Positions 1 to 9,390 of a stretch of 64,000 nucleotides of DNA are shown here, in pieces. A model generated the notes under the pieces. It searched no databases. It worked only from the letters and a program-made list of their open reading frames with translations, and was not told where the DNA came from. Position 1 is the first letter of the stretch; every line of letters begins with the position of its first letter. The stretch comes from Prochlorococcus sp. AG-355-P07 (GTDB lineage Bacteria > Cyanobacteriota > Cyanobacteriia > PCC-6307 > Cyanobiaceae), in the NCBI GenBank assembly GCA_003280575.1, contig QCEN01000004.1:39234-103233 (forward strand), read 5' to 3'. The position numbers and the translations under genes are program-made.

Positions 1-147
1 TCTTGATGCGTATGCTAAAGCAGATCTATTCTTGTCGGCATCGACTATGCAAACTTTTTTACCTTCAGAATGCCAAACACTTGCAAGGTGAATACTTGTA
101 CAGGTCTTGGCCACCCCCCCTTTTTGTCCGCAAACGGTAATGAACAA
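1..147 (-). CDS. ParA/MinD-family ATPase, partial (continues beyond the window start)
   Basis: Reverse-strand translation LFITVCGQKGGVAKTCTSIHLASVWHSEGKKVCIVDADKNRSALAYASR: deviant Walker A KGGVAKT and VDAD motif; apparent TTG start. Confidence 0.8.
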   Translation of the reverse strand, partial: MFITVCGQKGGVAKTCTSIHLASVWHSEGKKVCIVDADKNRSALAYASR

Positions 148-297
148 TTTTTTATTTTTATTTCTCTTACTTTGGAGAATAATTTCTTAATGTCAAGAGA
201 AATTGATTTTTAATGCTTTAAAACTTATTTTTTGAAATATTTTAAAGAAGTTAATATTTTTAGATAACCTTATAAAGTTCCTTATTTAAATTGGCTA

Positions 298-1260
298 GTG
301 AAGAAAAGAATTGGATTAGGTACGTGGTCATGGGGGAATAAGCTTTTCTGGAATTACCAATCTACAAATGACGATGATTTACGTGAGACATATGATGAAG
401 CGTTACGAAGAGGTTTCGATCTAATTGATACTGCAGATTCTTACGGTACTGGGAATCTTCAGGGCAGAAGTGAATTGTTGATAGGAAAATTTTTACTAAA
501 TACTCCTTCAGCAAAGAAAAAAAGAATTCAAATAGCAACCAAACTTGCACCTTATCCCTGGAGAATAGGTAATAGAGGCTTCAATAAACCTTTTTTGAAA
601 AGTTTAGAGAGACTTAATAACAAATTAGATATAGTGCAATTACATTGGTCAACTGCAAAATACAATCCTTGGCAGGAATTAGGGCTGTTGAATAATCTTT
701 GCGATTTAAAAGATGAAGGCTTTGATTTTCAAATAGGTTTATCAAATATAGGCCCTAAAAGATTGATGAAATTAATTAATTTTTTAGCAAAAAGAGATCA
801 GCACTTAAAGAGTGTTCAAATACAGTTTTCTTTGCTTGCTCCCGATTTAGGAAAACAATATCAGGTAAAAAAAATTTGCGACGAAAATAATATTGATTTC
901 TTTGCTTATAGTCCTTTGTCCTTTGGAATACTTTGTATTGATCCGGATAAAGAAGAAAATAAAGAAAAAAGTTTTATTCGTAATTCCTTATTTGAAAACT
1001 ATAAAAAACCAACATATGAATTGCGGAGTTGTCTAAAAAGAATTGCGCATCAAAGATCAGTTTCCCAAGCGCAAGTAGCAATTAATTGGTGTTGTTATCA
1101 AGGAACTATTCCATTAGTTGGAATGCGAAAAAAATCTCAAGTTATAGATGTATCTAATGTATTTAATTGGAATTTAAAAAAAAATGAATTTAAAGTACTT
1201 CAGGAGGTTTCACAAAAATGTTTAAAAAAAATGCCGAAAAATCCTTTTTCGAGTAATTAA
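298..1260 (+). CDS. Aldo/keto reductase family protein
   Basis: RIGLGTWSWG N-terminus, FDLIDTADSYG, IQIATKLAP, VQLHWS; GTG start. Confidence 0.88.
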   Translation: MKKRIGLGTWSWGNKLFWNYQSTNDDDLRETYDEALRRGFDLIDTADSYGTGNLQGRSELLIGKFLLNTPSAKKKRIQIATKLAPYPWRIGNRGFNKPFLKSLERLNNKLDIVQLHWSTAKYNPWQELGLLNNLCDLKDEGFDFQIGLSNIGPKRLMKLINFLAKRDQHLKSVQIQFSLLAPDLGKQYQVKKICDENNIDFFAYSPLSFGILCIDPDKEENKEKSFIRNSLFENYKKPTYELRSCLKRIAHQRSVSQAQVAINWCCYQGTIPLVGMRKKSQVIDVSNVFNWNLKKNEFKVLQEVSQKCLKKMPKNPFSSN

Positions 1261-1268
1261 TTAAATTT

Positions 1269-1406
1269 TTAGCTAGCTATGTTCTTATTTTTTTTGATTT
1301 GACAACCACTATTCCATAGTTCATTGGGAAATTTTTCACCAGTGAATCTAATAACTTTTGGTTTGAGATTTATTATCAAGTCATTTAGTTTTTTATTAGA
1401 TTCCAT
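1269..1406 (-). CDS. Small hypothetical protein (45 aa)
   Basis: Complete ATG..TAA ORF not in the track: MESNKKLNDLIINLKPKVIRFTGEKFPNELWNSGCQIKKNKNIAS; fills an otherwise empty gap. Confidence 0.5.
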   Translation of the reverse strand: MESNKKLNDLIINLKPKVIRFTGEKFPNELWNSGCQIKKNKNIAS

Positions 1407-1560
1407 TTCGTAAGATTGGATTTCTTAATAAGATAAATTAATTTAAAACTTATCTTCTCAGTATTTATACTTATAAAATTAAAAAAATCCTTTTTAATAC
1501 AAGTAATTGCAGCAATATTTACACACTCATAAATTATCTACTACAACTTCTTAGTTATTT

Positions 1561-1586
1561 AAAAAAGTGGAGTCCTTCCAGACTCC
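1561..1586 (-). terminator. Rho-independent terminator at the end of tmRNA
   Basis: Minus strand GGAGTC-TGGAAG-GACTCC followed by ACTTTTTT. Confidence 0.7.
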
Positions 1587-1850
1587 TCGTATCATTTGGT
1601 TGATAAGGCTGATATAACCCCATCTCCTTTAGGATCAAGCAGCAACTGGTGCTGTTTGACGGGAGAAACTAACGATTTTGTTAGCATTTGTGTTTTTGCT
1701 CTAACCGAGCCGGCTTCAGTCACCTTCCTTATGCCCCGTCGAAACCATTACAACCCCAAATAGTGGAGTTGAGCGGAATCGAACCGCTGTCCGAAACATC
1801 GGTTGAGATCACCTAGTCCAATTGGACATTTATATTCTGACAGGCAAAAT
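1567..1850 (-). ncRNA. ssrA: Permuted two-piece tmRNA (acceptor piece ending about 1764; coding piece 1757 to about 1567)
   Basis: Minus strand: T-arm GGACAGCGGTTCGATTCCGCTCAACTCCA, then GGGGTTGTAATGGTTTCGACGGGG. CAACTCC pairs with GGGGTTG as acceptor stem. Tag reading frame 1685-1635 encodes ANKIVSFSRQTAPVAA*. Confidence 0.93.
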
Positions 1851-1887
1851 GGTTATTGAATAGTTTTTTTACTAAGTTTTATCGTAT

Positions 1888-3012
1888 ATGAATGTAGTGG
1901 CATCATCTCCGGAGGGACTAGAGAAATCTTTAGCAGAAGAAATTTCAAATTTAGGCGGCCTTAATATTAATACTTATAAAAGATTTATTAATTTTGAATG
2001 TGATTTTGAAACTTTTTATAGAGTTCACTTCTATTCCAGATTAGCTTTTCGTTTTTATAGAGAAATTGCAAGTTTTAATTGCTATGACAAGCAATCTTTA
2101 TATGCGGGGGTTAGAGATTCATTTGATTGGTTAAGTTGGTTGCACTTTGATAAAACGTTTAATGTTCAAGTGACTGGGAGAACATCTTCTTTAAGTCATA
2201 CTCATTTCACTGCTCTTGAAGTAAAAAATTCCATAACTGATTTGCAACAGGCAGTTTGGAATAAAAGATCAAATATTTCTCTAGCTAATCCTGATTTTAT
2301 AATTCATCTGCATTTAAATAATAATAAAGCAATTCTCAGTCTTCAAAGCAGTGTGGAAAGTTTACACAAAAGAGGCTATAGACCTGCAGTTGGAAAAGCC
2401 CCATTAAAAGAAAATTTAGCTTCTGGATTGATAAAAATGACTCAATGGAATGGTAAAGTGCCTTTAATTGACCTTATGTGTGGCTCAGGAACTTTTTTAA
2501 TTGAGGCAGTAAACCAATTTCTTCAAGTTCCTATAAATATTGATCAAGTATATCTTTTTGAGAATTGGTTGGACTTTAGGAAAGATATTTACCTTAATGA
2601 AAAAAATAAGGCAAAAAATAAAATTATAAATTATGAAAAATTGCCAAAAATATTAGGTTGCGAAATTAATAAAGAGGTTTTTGACCAGGCGAAAGAAAAC
2701 ATATCATTAGCGGGGCTCGAAAATTATATTGAACTTATAAATAATGATTTTTTAGAACTTCAATTACAATGCTCACCTGGGATCATTATATGTAATCCTC
2801 CATACGGCAAAAAATTGGGCGACGAAAATGAATTGATTTATTTATATGAACAAATTGGAATTTTCCTAAAGAAAAATTTTTCAGCTTGGGAATTTTGGCT
2901 GCTAAGTGGAAATCCAAAACTTACAAAATATTTGAAAATGAAATCTTCATTGAAAATTCCTGTTAGTAATGGGGGGATAGATTGTAGATGGATAAAATAT
3001 ATAATAAGGTAA
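1888..3012 (+). CDS. RlmL/N6-adenine-type RNA methyltransferase (THUMP + UPF0020)
   Basis: KRGYRPAVGKAPLKENLASGLI, DLMCGSGTFLIEA, IICNPPYGKKLG. Confidence 0.88.
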   Translation: MNVVASSPEGLEKSLAEEISNLGGLNINTYKRFINFECDFETFYRVHFYSRLAFRFYREIASFNCYDKQSLYAGVRDSFDWLSWLHFDKTFNVQVTGRTSSLSHTHFTALEVKNSITDLQQAVWNKRSNISLANPDFIIHLHLNNNKAILSLQSSVESLHKRGYRPAVGKAPLKENLASGLIKMTQWNGKVPLIDLMCGSGTFLIEAVNQFLQVPINIDQVYLFENWLDFRKDIYLNEKNKAKNKIINYEKLPKILGCEINKEVFDQAKENISLAGLENYIELINNDFLELQLQCSPGIIICNPPYGKKLGDENELIYLYEQIGIFLKKNFSAWEFWLLSGNPKLTKYLKMKSSLKIPVSNGGIDCRWIKYIIR

Positions 3013-3013
3013 T

Positions 3014-3415
3014 TTATTTTTTCCCTAAAACGGCCTTAGTTGTTTTGCCCAAACCTTCTAATGTTTGAGGAAGATAAGGTCCTTTGGCTAATTTACCTCC
3101 AAGCTTCAAACTTAATCCTGCAAGAAATAAATCGATAAATATTATGAGTAACAAATTATATTCAAGATTCCAGTTATTATATTTTGTTAGAAAAAGATAA
3201 AAAATAATATGAATACAAATTAGTACTAATAATAGTAATGTGCTTCCAATTGCCAAAAATATTCCACCACTAATTAATCTTCTTTTTTCTCTATCTACTT
3301 CTTGGAGAGCTATTCTTACATGCAAATCCATCACAGAACTTGCGATAGCTGAAATTCTTGACGCGGTATTTGCAAAGTTTTTATTTTTTGGTTTTTCCAT
3401 ATTATTTTCTGCCAC
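3014..3415 (-). CDS. Holin-X/YqjE-like membrane protein
   Basis: Two hydrophobic stretches after a helical N-terminal segment; overlaps the upstream YqjD-like gene by 14 bp. Confidence 0.6.
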   Translation of the reverse strand: MAENNMEKPKNKNFANTASRISAIASSVMDLHVRIALQEVDREKRRLISGGIFLAIGSTLLLLVLICIHIIFYLFLTKYNNWNLEYNLLLIIFIDLFLAGLSLKLGGKLAKGPYLPQTLEGLGKTTKAVLGKK

Positions 3416-3863
3416 TGTTTATGAGAGTTCCTATTAGTAAACCAATCCCAGCGGCAATAGCAATAGATAATATTGGTTTTTTTCTAATTGGACTTTCTAT
3501 CTTTGGTCTAAGTGTATTGTTTAGTTCCTCTAATAACTCTTCTAATTGATTTTCGATAGGTTCAATTGTTTCTGATATCTCCCAATTGTTTTCTCGTATT
3601 GAATCAATTATTTCAAATAGTTGGCGTTTTATTCCAATTGCTGATGTTCCACTATGGCTCGCTATTACTTCAACTAAATCATCAATACTCCCTTTTGTGG
3701 CTTCAAGGGTTTGCTGAGCAATAGTAGGCCATTTTTCTTTTATTAATGGTATTAAACTGTCAATCTTTTCAAGTAACCATTTCTCGGAGATAACTTCTTT
3801 ATTAGGAAGTTCAGAGTTATCATCTTTTTCTTTTACTTCTTTGGGAGGATGGTAAGTCTCCAT
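3402..3863 (-). CDS. YqjD/DUF883-like protein with C-terminal glycine-rich TM helix
   Basis: Charged helical body, then KKPILSIAIAAGIGLLIGTLINSGRK. Confidence 0.55.
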   Translation of the reverse strand: METYHPPKEVKEKDDNSELPNKEVISEKWLLEKIDSLIPLIKEKWPTIAQQTLEATKGSIDDLVEVIASHSGTSAIGIKRQLFEIIDSIRENNWEISETIEPIENQLEELLEELNNTLRPKIESPIRKKPILSIAIAAGIGLLIGTLINSGRK

Positions 3864-4051
3864 TATTTAAACTTATTTATTTTAAGATTAGACCCTATTT
3901 CCAAATTTGAAACCCTTATCTAAAGATTTGTGCGATATATCTAAAATAAAAACATATAAAAGTTTATTTACATTTTATTTATCTTCTCTGATCTGCAATA
4001 AGGTTTTGTTAAGCTATTACTGAATTTATTATATGAGTTTAAATTTTCATC

Positions 4052-4189
4052 ATGGATATCACTTTTGAATCATTAATTTTTGCATCTCGCACAATCCCTA
4101 CAGATATTGGATTGGTTGCGGCAGCTATTGCTGGAGCTGGAAGTTTGCTATTCATTGCTTTAAGATTTGTCCCTGATGCAAGTAATTAA
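4052..4189 (+). CDS. Small single-TM protein (45 aa), unknown function
   Basis: Complete ORF not in the track: MDITFESLIFASRTIPTDIGLVAAAIAGAGSLLFIALRFVPDASN. Confidence 0.65.
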   Translation: MDITFESLIFASRTIPTDIGLVAAAIAGAGSLLFIALRFVPDASN

Positions 4190-4271
4190 ATAACAGGAAC
4201 TTTCTTATATCAAAATTTTTTTATTTTAATTTTGTTTTGAATATAGATTCAATTTATTTATCAACTAGATA

Positions 4272-4634
4272 ATGAATAGATGGGTTTTGCTTGAACATAA
4301 AGTTTTTTCAAGTAACTCTTTAGAAGTACATTATGATTTTCTTGTGGAAAATGGAATAGATTGTTTAACTTGGAAATTTTTCAAACTTCCTCTATTGAAT
4401 CAATCTTATGTAGAAATTTTTAAACAGCCAAATCACAGACTCGTATGGCTATCTAGGGAAGAATATGAACTTTCGGGAAATCGAGGTTTCGTAAAAAGAG
4501 TTGATCACGGAATATTTAAAAAAGTTTTTGATAATTCGGAGTCTGATTGTTTTCGATTCATTTTGGACGGTAAACTTCTTTATGGTTTTTTTGAAATTTC
4601 GGGAAACTTTTGTAAATTGAATAAAAATAATTAA
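4272..4634 (+). CDS. Conserved-type hypothetical protein
   Basis: Intact 120-aa ORF starting MNRWVLLEHKVFSSNSLEVHYDFLVENG. Confidence 0.65.
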   Translation: MNRWVLLEHKVFSSNSLEVHYDFLVENGIDCLTWKFFKLPLLNQSYVEIFKQPNHRLVWLSREEYELSGNRGFVKRVDHGIFKKVFDNSESDCFRFILDGKLLYGFFEISGNFCKLNKNN

Positions 4635-4716
4635 TATTAATTTATAAATAATCGTAATATTTCTATTGAGAATTTTTGCAAATTAGTTATTCTTATTTAG
4701 CTATTGAGACTTTAGA

Positions 4717-7700
4717 TTGGTACATATCAATCAGGTCGAGTTTGAAAATTTTAAATCTTTTGGGGGAAGTGTAAAAATTCCTCTTGAAGAAGGTTTTACT
4801 GTGGTTACGGGGCCTAACGGTTCTGGGAAAAGTAATATTTTAGATGGAATTTTATTCTGTTTAGGTTTAGCTAATAGTAGAGGTATGAGGGCAGAAAGAT
4901 TACCAGATCTAATAAATAACTCTAAGGTTAAAGAGGGTAAGTCATCCGAAACATTTGTATCAGTAAGATTTAATATTCAAGATTGGTCTCCCAGAGAGGA
5001 CCTTCAGCCCTTGGAGTTGGAAGAAGAAGAAATTGCTCTTAGTAAGGGTCAAAAAGAATGGGTAGTTTCAAGAAAATTAAGGCTGATGCCTGGAGGTTCT
5101 TATTCTTCTACTTATACTTCTGATGGGAAACAATGTACCTTACAACAAATACAGAGAATTTTAAGGGATATTAGTGTTGATCCCGAGGGCAGCAATGTTG
5201 TAATGCAAGGTGATGTAACAAGAATAGTATCGATGAATAATAAAGAGAGAAGAAATCTTATTGATGAATTAGCAGGAGTTGCACTTTTTGATACAAGAAT
5301 AGAACAAACTAATGTAAAATTAAATGATGTTTTCGAAAGACAAGAAAGGTGTGAAATTTTAGAAAATGAATTGAAATCTAGTAAAAATAAGCTTGAAAAA
5401 GAATGTGAAAAAGCTAAACGATATAAAGATTTGAAGGCAAAACTTTTTCAAATAAAGGAATTAGAAAAAGTTCTTATTTTTGATAAACAAGTTAAGTATG
5501 TTAAATCTATAGAGACAAAAGAAACTGAAATTGAAAAGAATAAAATATTATTCAATGAACAAAAAGAATCTATTAATAAAGAAATATCAGTTTTAGAAGG
5601 TGCTTTAAAAATTCTGGTTGCTGAACTTAAAGATAAAGGAGAGGAAAAATTGATAAGGGTGAATTCTGACATTGGTAGTATTAATTCTAGCTTGAGAGAA
5701 CTTGATAGGATATCAAGTTTGAATAAAGAAGAAGGTACTAAATTACAAAAGCAGAGAGATGAAATTGCAATATCTAAGAGAAAAATTGAGTCAGAAAAAA
5801 TGAGACAAGAAAATTTTGATGATAATTTTTTAAATAAATTGAACTTGCAAATTGATGATCTCGCATTAAAACATAAATTATCCAGAAAAAAACTATCTGA
5901 TGCAGCTGGAGAATCTGGAGAATTCTCAAAAAAAAGTATCAAATTAAATGCTGAGCTTGAAAGTATAAAAAATACAATTAATCCTTTAGAAATAAATAAA
6001 AGGAAACTTGAGGAAGAAATGATTCAAAATAATATTCAAAAAGATTCAATATCATCTCAGATCAAAGCTTTAGCTTTAGAAAAGCAGAATCTTTTAGAGG
6101 GAAATCAAATAAAAAAAGAGACATTCGAAATAAATAAAAATAACCTGGAAAGTAATAGCTTTGAAATTGATTCTCTAAAAAATGAAATTGATTTATTAAA
6201 CAAAACTAAAATAAGGTTAAATAACGAGCAATTAAGACTTGAAAAGGATTTATCTAGATTTGAAAGTAGAAAAGAAGCTTTAAATGAATCCAGAGGTTCA
6301 TATGCTCTCAGAATTCTTTTAGAAGCAGGTTTAGAGGGCATACATGGCTATGTAGCTCAACTTGGCGAGGTTAGTGAAAGAAATAGATATGCATTAGAAA
6401 TTGCAGCTGGAAATAGACTCGGACAAATTGTTGTTGATAATGATCATATTGCTGCTAAAGCAATTGAAATTCTTAAAAAAAAGAAAGCGGGAAGATTAAC
6501 TTTTTTGCCCTTAAATAGAATTAAAAGTCAAAAGATTAATTTTGCAATTTCAAGATTTGAAAATAATAAAGAGCATGGATTTATTGATAAAGCTATTAAT
6601 CTTATTACTTTTGATAATGTTTATTCAGATGTTTTTAGATATGTTTTTGGAGATACGTTGGTTTTTTCAGACTTAGCCTCAGCTAGGTCTTCTAAACAAA
6701 AAAATAGGTTAGTTACTTTAAGTGGTGAATTATTAGAAGCAAGTGGTGCTATTACAGGAGGTAGCAAGTTAAATAAAGATTTAGCTTATAGATTTGGCAT
6801 TAATAATGATCTTGATGAATCTAATCCAATAAAAGAAAGATTATTGACTATTCAAGAAGCTTTAGAAGAGTCAAATAATGCTTTGATTATAAAAAATAAT
6901 AGACTCAACAAATTAAATTCTTACCGCAGTCAAATAATTGAAGATTGTGCCTCATTCAACAAAGAAATTGAAGTAAATAAAAATTCTCTCGAAGTTTTCA
7001 TGCAAAGAATTGAAGATCTTAAATCGCGATTAAATAAACTTGATAGTGCTAATAATTTCTTAGTGGAAGATTTAGATCTTTTAGAAAATGAATTAAAGCC
7101 TCATCATGATCAGTTTGATCAATTACAAATGATTCTTAAGGATAATTATGAAAAAAATCAAAAATCATCATTAATAGCTTTTAATAACGAATTTAATAAT
7201 CTCGATAAAAAACTCGAATTACTCATTAAGGAGAGGGATTCATTACTAAATAAAAAAAATCAATTTGCTTTAAATAAAGAACGTATCAAAAATTCATTAA
7301 AAATAACTTTATTGCAAGAAAAAAACTTGCAGGAATCTATCAAAGAACTTGCAATTTCCCATAGTGAATGGATAGAAAAAAGAGATAAATTTAAAAAAGA
7401 TCTTTTAGTTCTCGATAATCAAAAAAAATCCCTTGAGAAGGATTTAGGTTTATTGAGAAGGAAAAGAGACGAATTAAACTCTTCAATTTCAAATAAAAGG
7501 CAAGAATTTAATAACTTTCTATTGAAGCTTGAATATCTTGAAAGGGATATGAATTCTCTTAAAGAGGAGTTGAGGAGTGAGAAAATAAAACTAGAAAATT
7601 ATAAAAAAGATCTCCCTAATCCTCTTCCAGAGTTTGGAGAATATGAAGGGAATAGTCTTGAATCTTTGCAATCGGAAATCTCGATCATTAATTCACAACT

Positions 7701-8301
7701 ACAAAGCTTAGAACCTGTAAATATGTTGGCTCTTGATGAATTAGAAGAATTAATTGAGAGATTAAATGGTTTACGTGAAAAATTGGAAATACTATCTAAT
7801 GAAAGATCTGAATTATTGCTGAGAATAGAAACTGCTTCTACTATGCGGCAAGAGGCTTTTATGCAAGCATTTGTAGAAGTTGATAAACACTTTAGAGAAA
7901 TTTTTGCCAATTTATCAGATGGAGATGGTTTTCTTCAGCTTGAAAATCCTCATTCTCCTTTGGAAGGAGGATTAACTTTAGTAGCTCACCCTAAGGGAAA
8001 AAATGTCAGAAGATTAGCCTCTATGTCAGGTGGAGAAAAATCATTAACGGCTTTAAGTTTTTTATTTGCTTTGCAAAAGTATAAACCTTCACCTTTTTAT
8101 GCATTAGATGAGGTTGATAGCTTTTTAGATGGTATTAATGTTGAACGGTTGTCCAAATTAATATCGAATCAGTCATCAAATGCTCAATTTATAGTCGTAA
8201 GTCATAGAAGACCTATGATAAGTGCGTCTGAACGAACAATTGGTGTTGCGCAAGCGAGAGGTGCTAATACTCAAGTTGTTGGGTTACCAAATGCTGCGTA
8301 A
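4717..8301 (+). CDS. smc: Chromosome segregation protein SMC
   Basis: GPNGSGKSNILDGILFCLG Walker A, long coiled coils with central hinge, SMSGGEKSLTALSFLFALQ signature, YALDEVDSFLDG Walker B; TTG start. Confidence 0.97.
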   Translation: MVHINQVEFENFKSFGGSVKIPLEEGFTVVTGPNGSGKSNILDGILFCLGLANSRGMRAERLPDLINNSKVKEGKSSETFVSVRFNIQDWSPREDLQPLELEEEEIALSKGQKEWVVSRKLRLMPGGSYSSTYTSDGKQCTLQQIQRILRDISVDPEGSNVVMQGDVTRIVSMNNKERRNLIDELAGVALFDTRIEQTNVKLNDVFERQERCEILENELKSSKNKLEKECEKAKRYKDLKAKLFQIKELEKVLIFDKQVKYVKSIETKETEIEKNKILFNEQKESINKEISVLEGALKILVAELKDKGEEKLIRVNSDIGSINSSLRELDRISSLNKEEGTKLQKQRDEIAISKRKIESEKMRQENFDDNFLNKLNLQIDDLALKHKLSRKKLSDAAGESGEFSKKSIKLNAELESIKNTINPLEINKRKLEEEMIQNNIQKDSISSQIKALALEKQNLLEGNQIKKETFEINKNNLESNSFEIDSLKNEIDLLNKTKIRLNNEQLRLEKDLSRFESRKEALNESRGSYALRILLEAGLEGIHGYVAQLGEVSERNRYALEIAAGNRLGQIVVDNDHIAAKAIEILKKKKAGRLTFLPLNRIKSQKINFAISRFENNKEHGFIDKAINLITFDNVYSDVFRYVFGDTLVFSDLASARSSKQKNRLVTLSGELLEASGAITGGSKLNKDLAYRFGINNDLDESNPIKERLLTIQEALEESNNALIIKNNRLNKLNSYRSQIIEDCASFNKEIEVNKNSLEVFMQRIEDLKSRLNKLDSANNFLVEDLDLLENELKPHHDQFDQLQMILKDNYEKNQKSSLIAFNNEFNNLDKKLELLIKERDSLLNKKNQFALNKERIKNSLKITLLQEKNLQESIKELAISHSEWIEKRDKFKKDLLVLDNQKKSLEKDLGLLRRKRDELNSSISNKRQEFNNFLLKLEYLERDMNSLKEELRSEKIKLENYKKDLPNPLPEFGEYEGNSLESLQSEISIINSQLQSLEPVNMLALDELEELIERLNGLREKLEILSNERSELLLRIETASTMRQEAFMQAFVEVDKHFREIFANLSDGDGFLQLENPHSPLEGGLTLVAHPKGKNVRRLASMSGGEKSLTALSFLFALQKYKPSPFYALDEVDSFLDGINVERLSKLISNQSSNAQFIVVSHRRPMISASERTIGVAQARGANTQVVGLPNAA

Positions 8302-8346
8302 ACACACTTTTTTAAATTTATACGTCAGAATGAAAAAAAGGTATTT

Positions 8347-9387
8347 ATGAGTTTGTCTAACACATCTGCAAATAAGAATAGTCCTAATTCTGTTCCTAGC
8401 GAGCGATTATGGTTAAGGTCAGAATTGATGGGAACGCAAGTTATAACTACTGATACTGGGAGGCGTTTAGGTGTAGTTGGCGAAGTTGTTGTTGATATTG
8501 ACAGAAGAGAAGTAGTTGCTTTAGGTCTTAGAGATAATCCGCTTACAAGATTTTTGCCGGGTTTACCAAAATGGATGCCCTTAGAAAGCATAAAGCAAGT
8601 TGGAGATGTCATATTAGTGGACTCTCTAGATTCATTGAGTGAAGGTTTTTCTCCAGAAAGATACGGGAAGGTAATTAATTGTCAGGTGATTACAGAATCT
8701 GGACAACTTTTGGGAAGGGTTCTAGGGTTTTCTTTTGATATTGAGACTGGAGATTTGATTTCTCTAGTAATGGGTGCAGTTGGTGTTCCTCTTTTAGGTG
8801 AGGGAATTCTAAGTACTTGGGAAATTCCTGTTGAGGAAATAGTAAGTAGTGGTACAGATAGGATTATTGTTTATGAAGGTGCTGAAGAGAAATTGAACCA
8901 ATTAAGTAGTGGACTACTTGAGAAACTGGGAGTAGGAGGTTCTTCATGGGACGAAAGGGAAGCAAATGGATACTCAGCAAATCTTGTACCAGTTGAGAAT
9001 CAGTTACTTTCTGGTTTGGAATCAGAAGAACAAAATAATTTAGTTGAAGAATATGAAGAAGAAGTTTTAGAGCAAGATGATTATGAAGATGATGAAGAAC
9101 TTGAATATGTTGAAATAGAGAATTCTTCTGAAGAAATTAATAATAGAAAAAAGCTATACATGGAGAATGATTATCCTGATCAGAACGAGAATCTAAATAA
9201 CCTAAATCAAATAGATGAAGAAAAAAATATTGATTTTAAACAAAAGCAAAAGTCAAAAACTAATTACGCATCAAAAAGACCAATTCAAAATGCAACAGAA
9301 ACTTTAGACATTGAACCAGTAGATGAAAAAAATTTAGTTAAAGATAATAAAAAATCAGAAAAATTTGAAATCGATGATCCATGGTAA
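8347..9387 (+). CDS. PRC-barrel domain protein with acidic C-terminal tail
   Basis: Two repeats of the type DTGRRLGVVGEVVVDIDRREVVALGL and ESGQLLGRVLGFSFDIETGDLISLVMG. Confidence 0.8.
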   Translation: MSLSNTSANKNSPNSVPSERLWLRSELMGTQVITTDTGRRLGVVGEVVVDIDRREVVALGLRDNPLTRFLPGLPKWMPLESIKQVGDVILVDSLDSLSEGFSPERYGKVINCQVITESGQLLGRVLGFSFDIETGDLISLVMGAVGVPLLGEGILSTWEIPVEEIVSSGTDRIIVYEGAEEKLNQLSSGLLEKLGVGGSSWDEREANGYSANLVPVENQLLSGLESEEQNNLVEEYEEEVLEQDDYEDDEELEYVEIENSSEEINNRKKLYMENDYPDQNENLNNLNQIDEEKNIDFKQKQKSKTNYASKRPIQNATETLDIEPVDEKNLVKDNKKSEKFEIDDPW

Positions 9388-9390
9388 TTA

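Noticed and set aside
362-550. 62-aa minus-strand ORF
   Set aside because: Lies wholly antisense inside the aldo/keto reductase gene; low-complexity product without motifs.
3014-3415. Prophage lysis gene (holin)
   Set aside because: Holin-X-like architecture only; no endolysin, integrase or phage structural genes nearby.
5448-5942. 164-aa minus-strand ORF
   Set aside because: Antisense to smc coiled-coil; Ser/Leu/Phe-rich composition typical of an antisense frame of Lys/Glu-rich coding sequence.
6105-7910. Minus-strand ORFs inside smc (6105..6341, 7599..7910)
   Set aside because: Same antisense artefact; no domain signature.
8325-8612. 95-aa minus-strand ORF
   Set aside because: Overlaps the start of the PRC-barrel gene on the opposite strand; no support.
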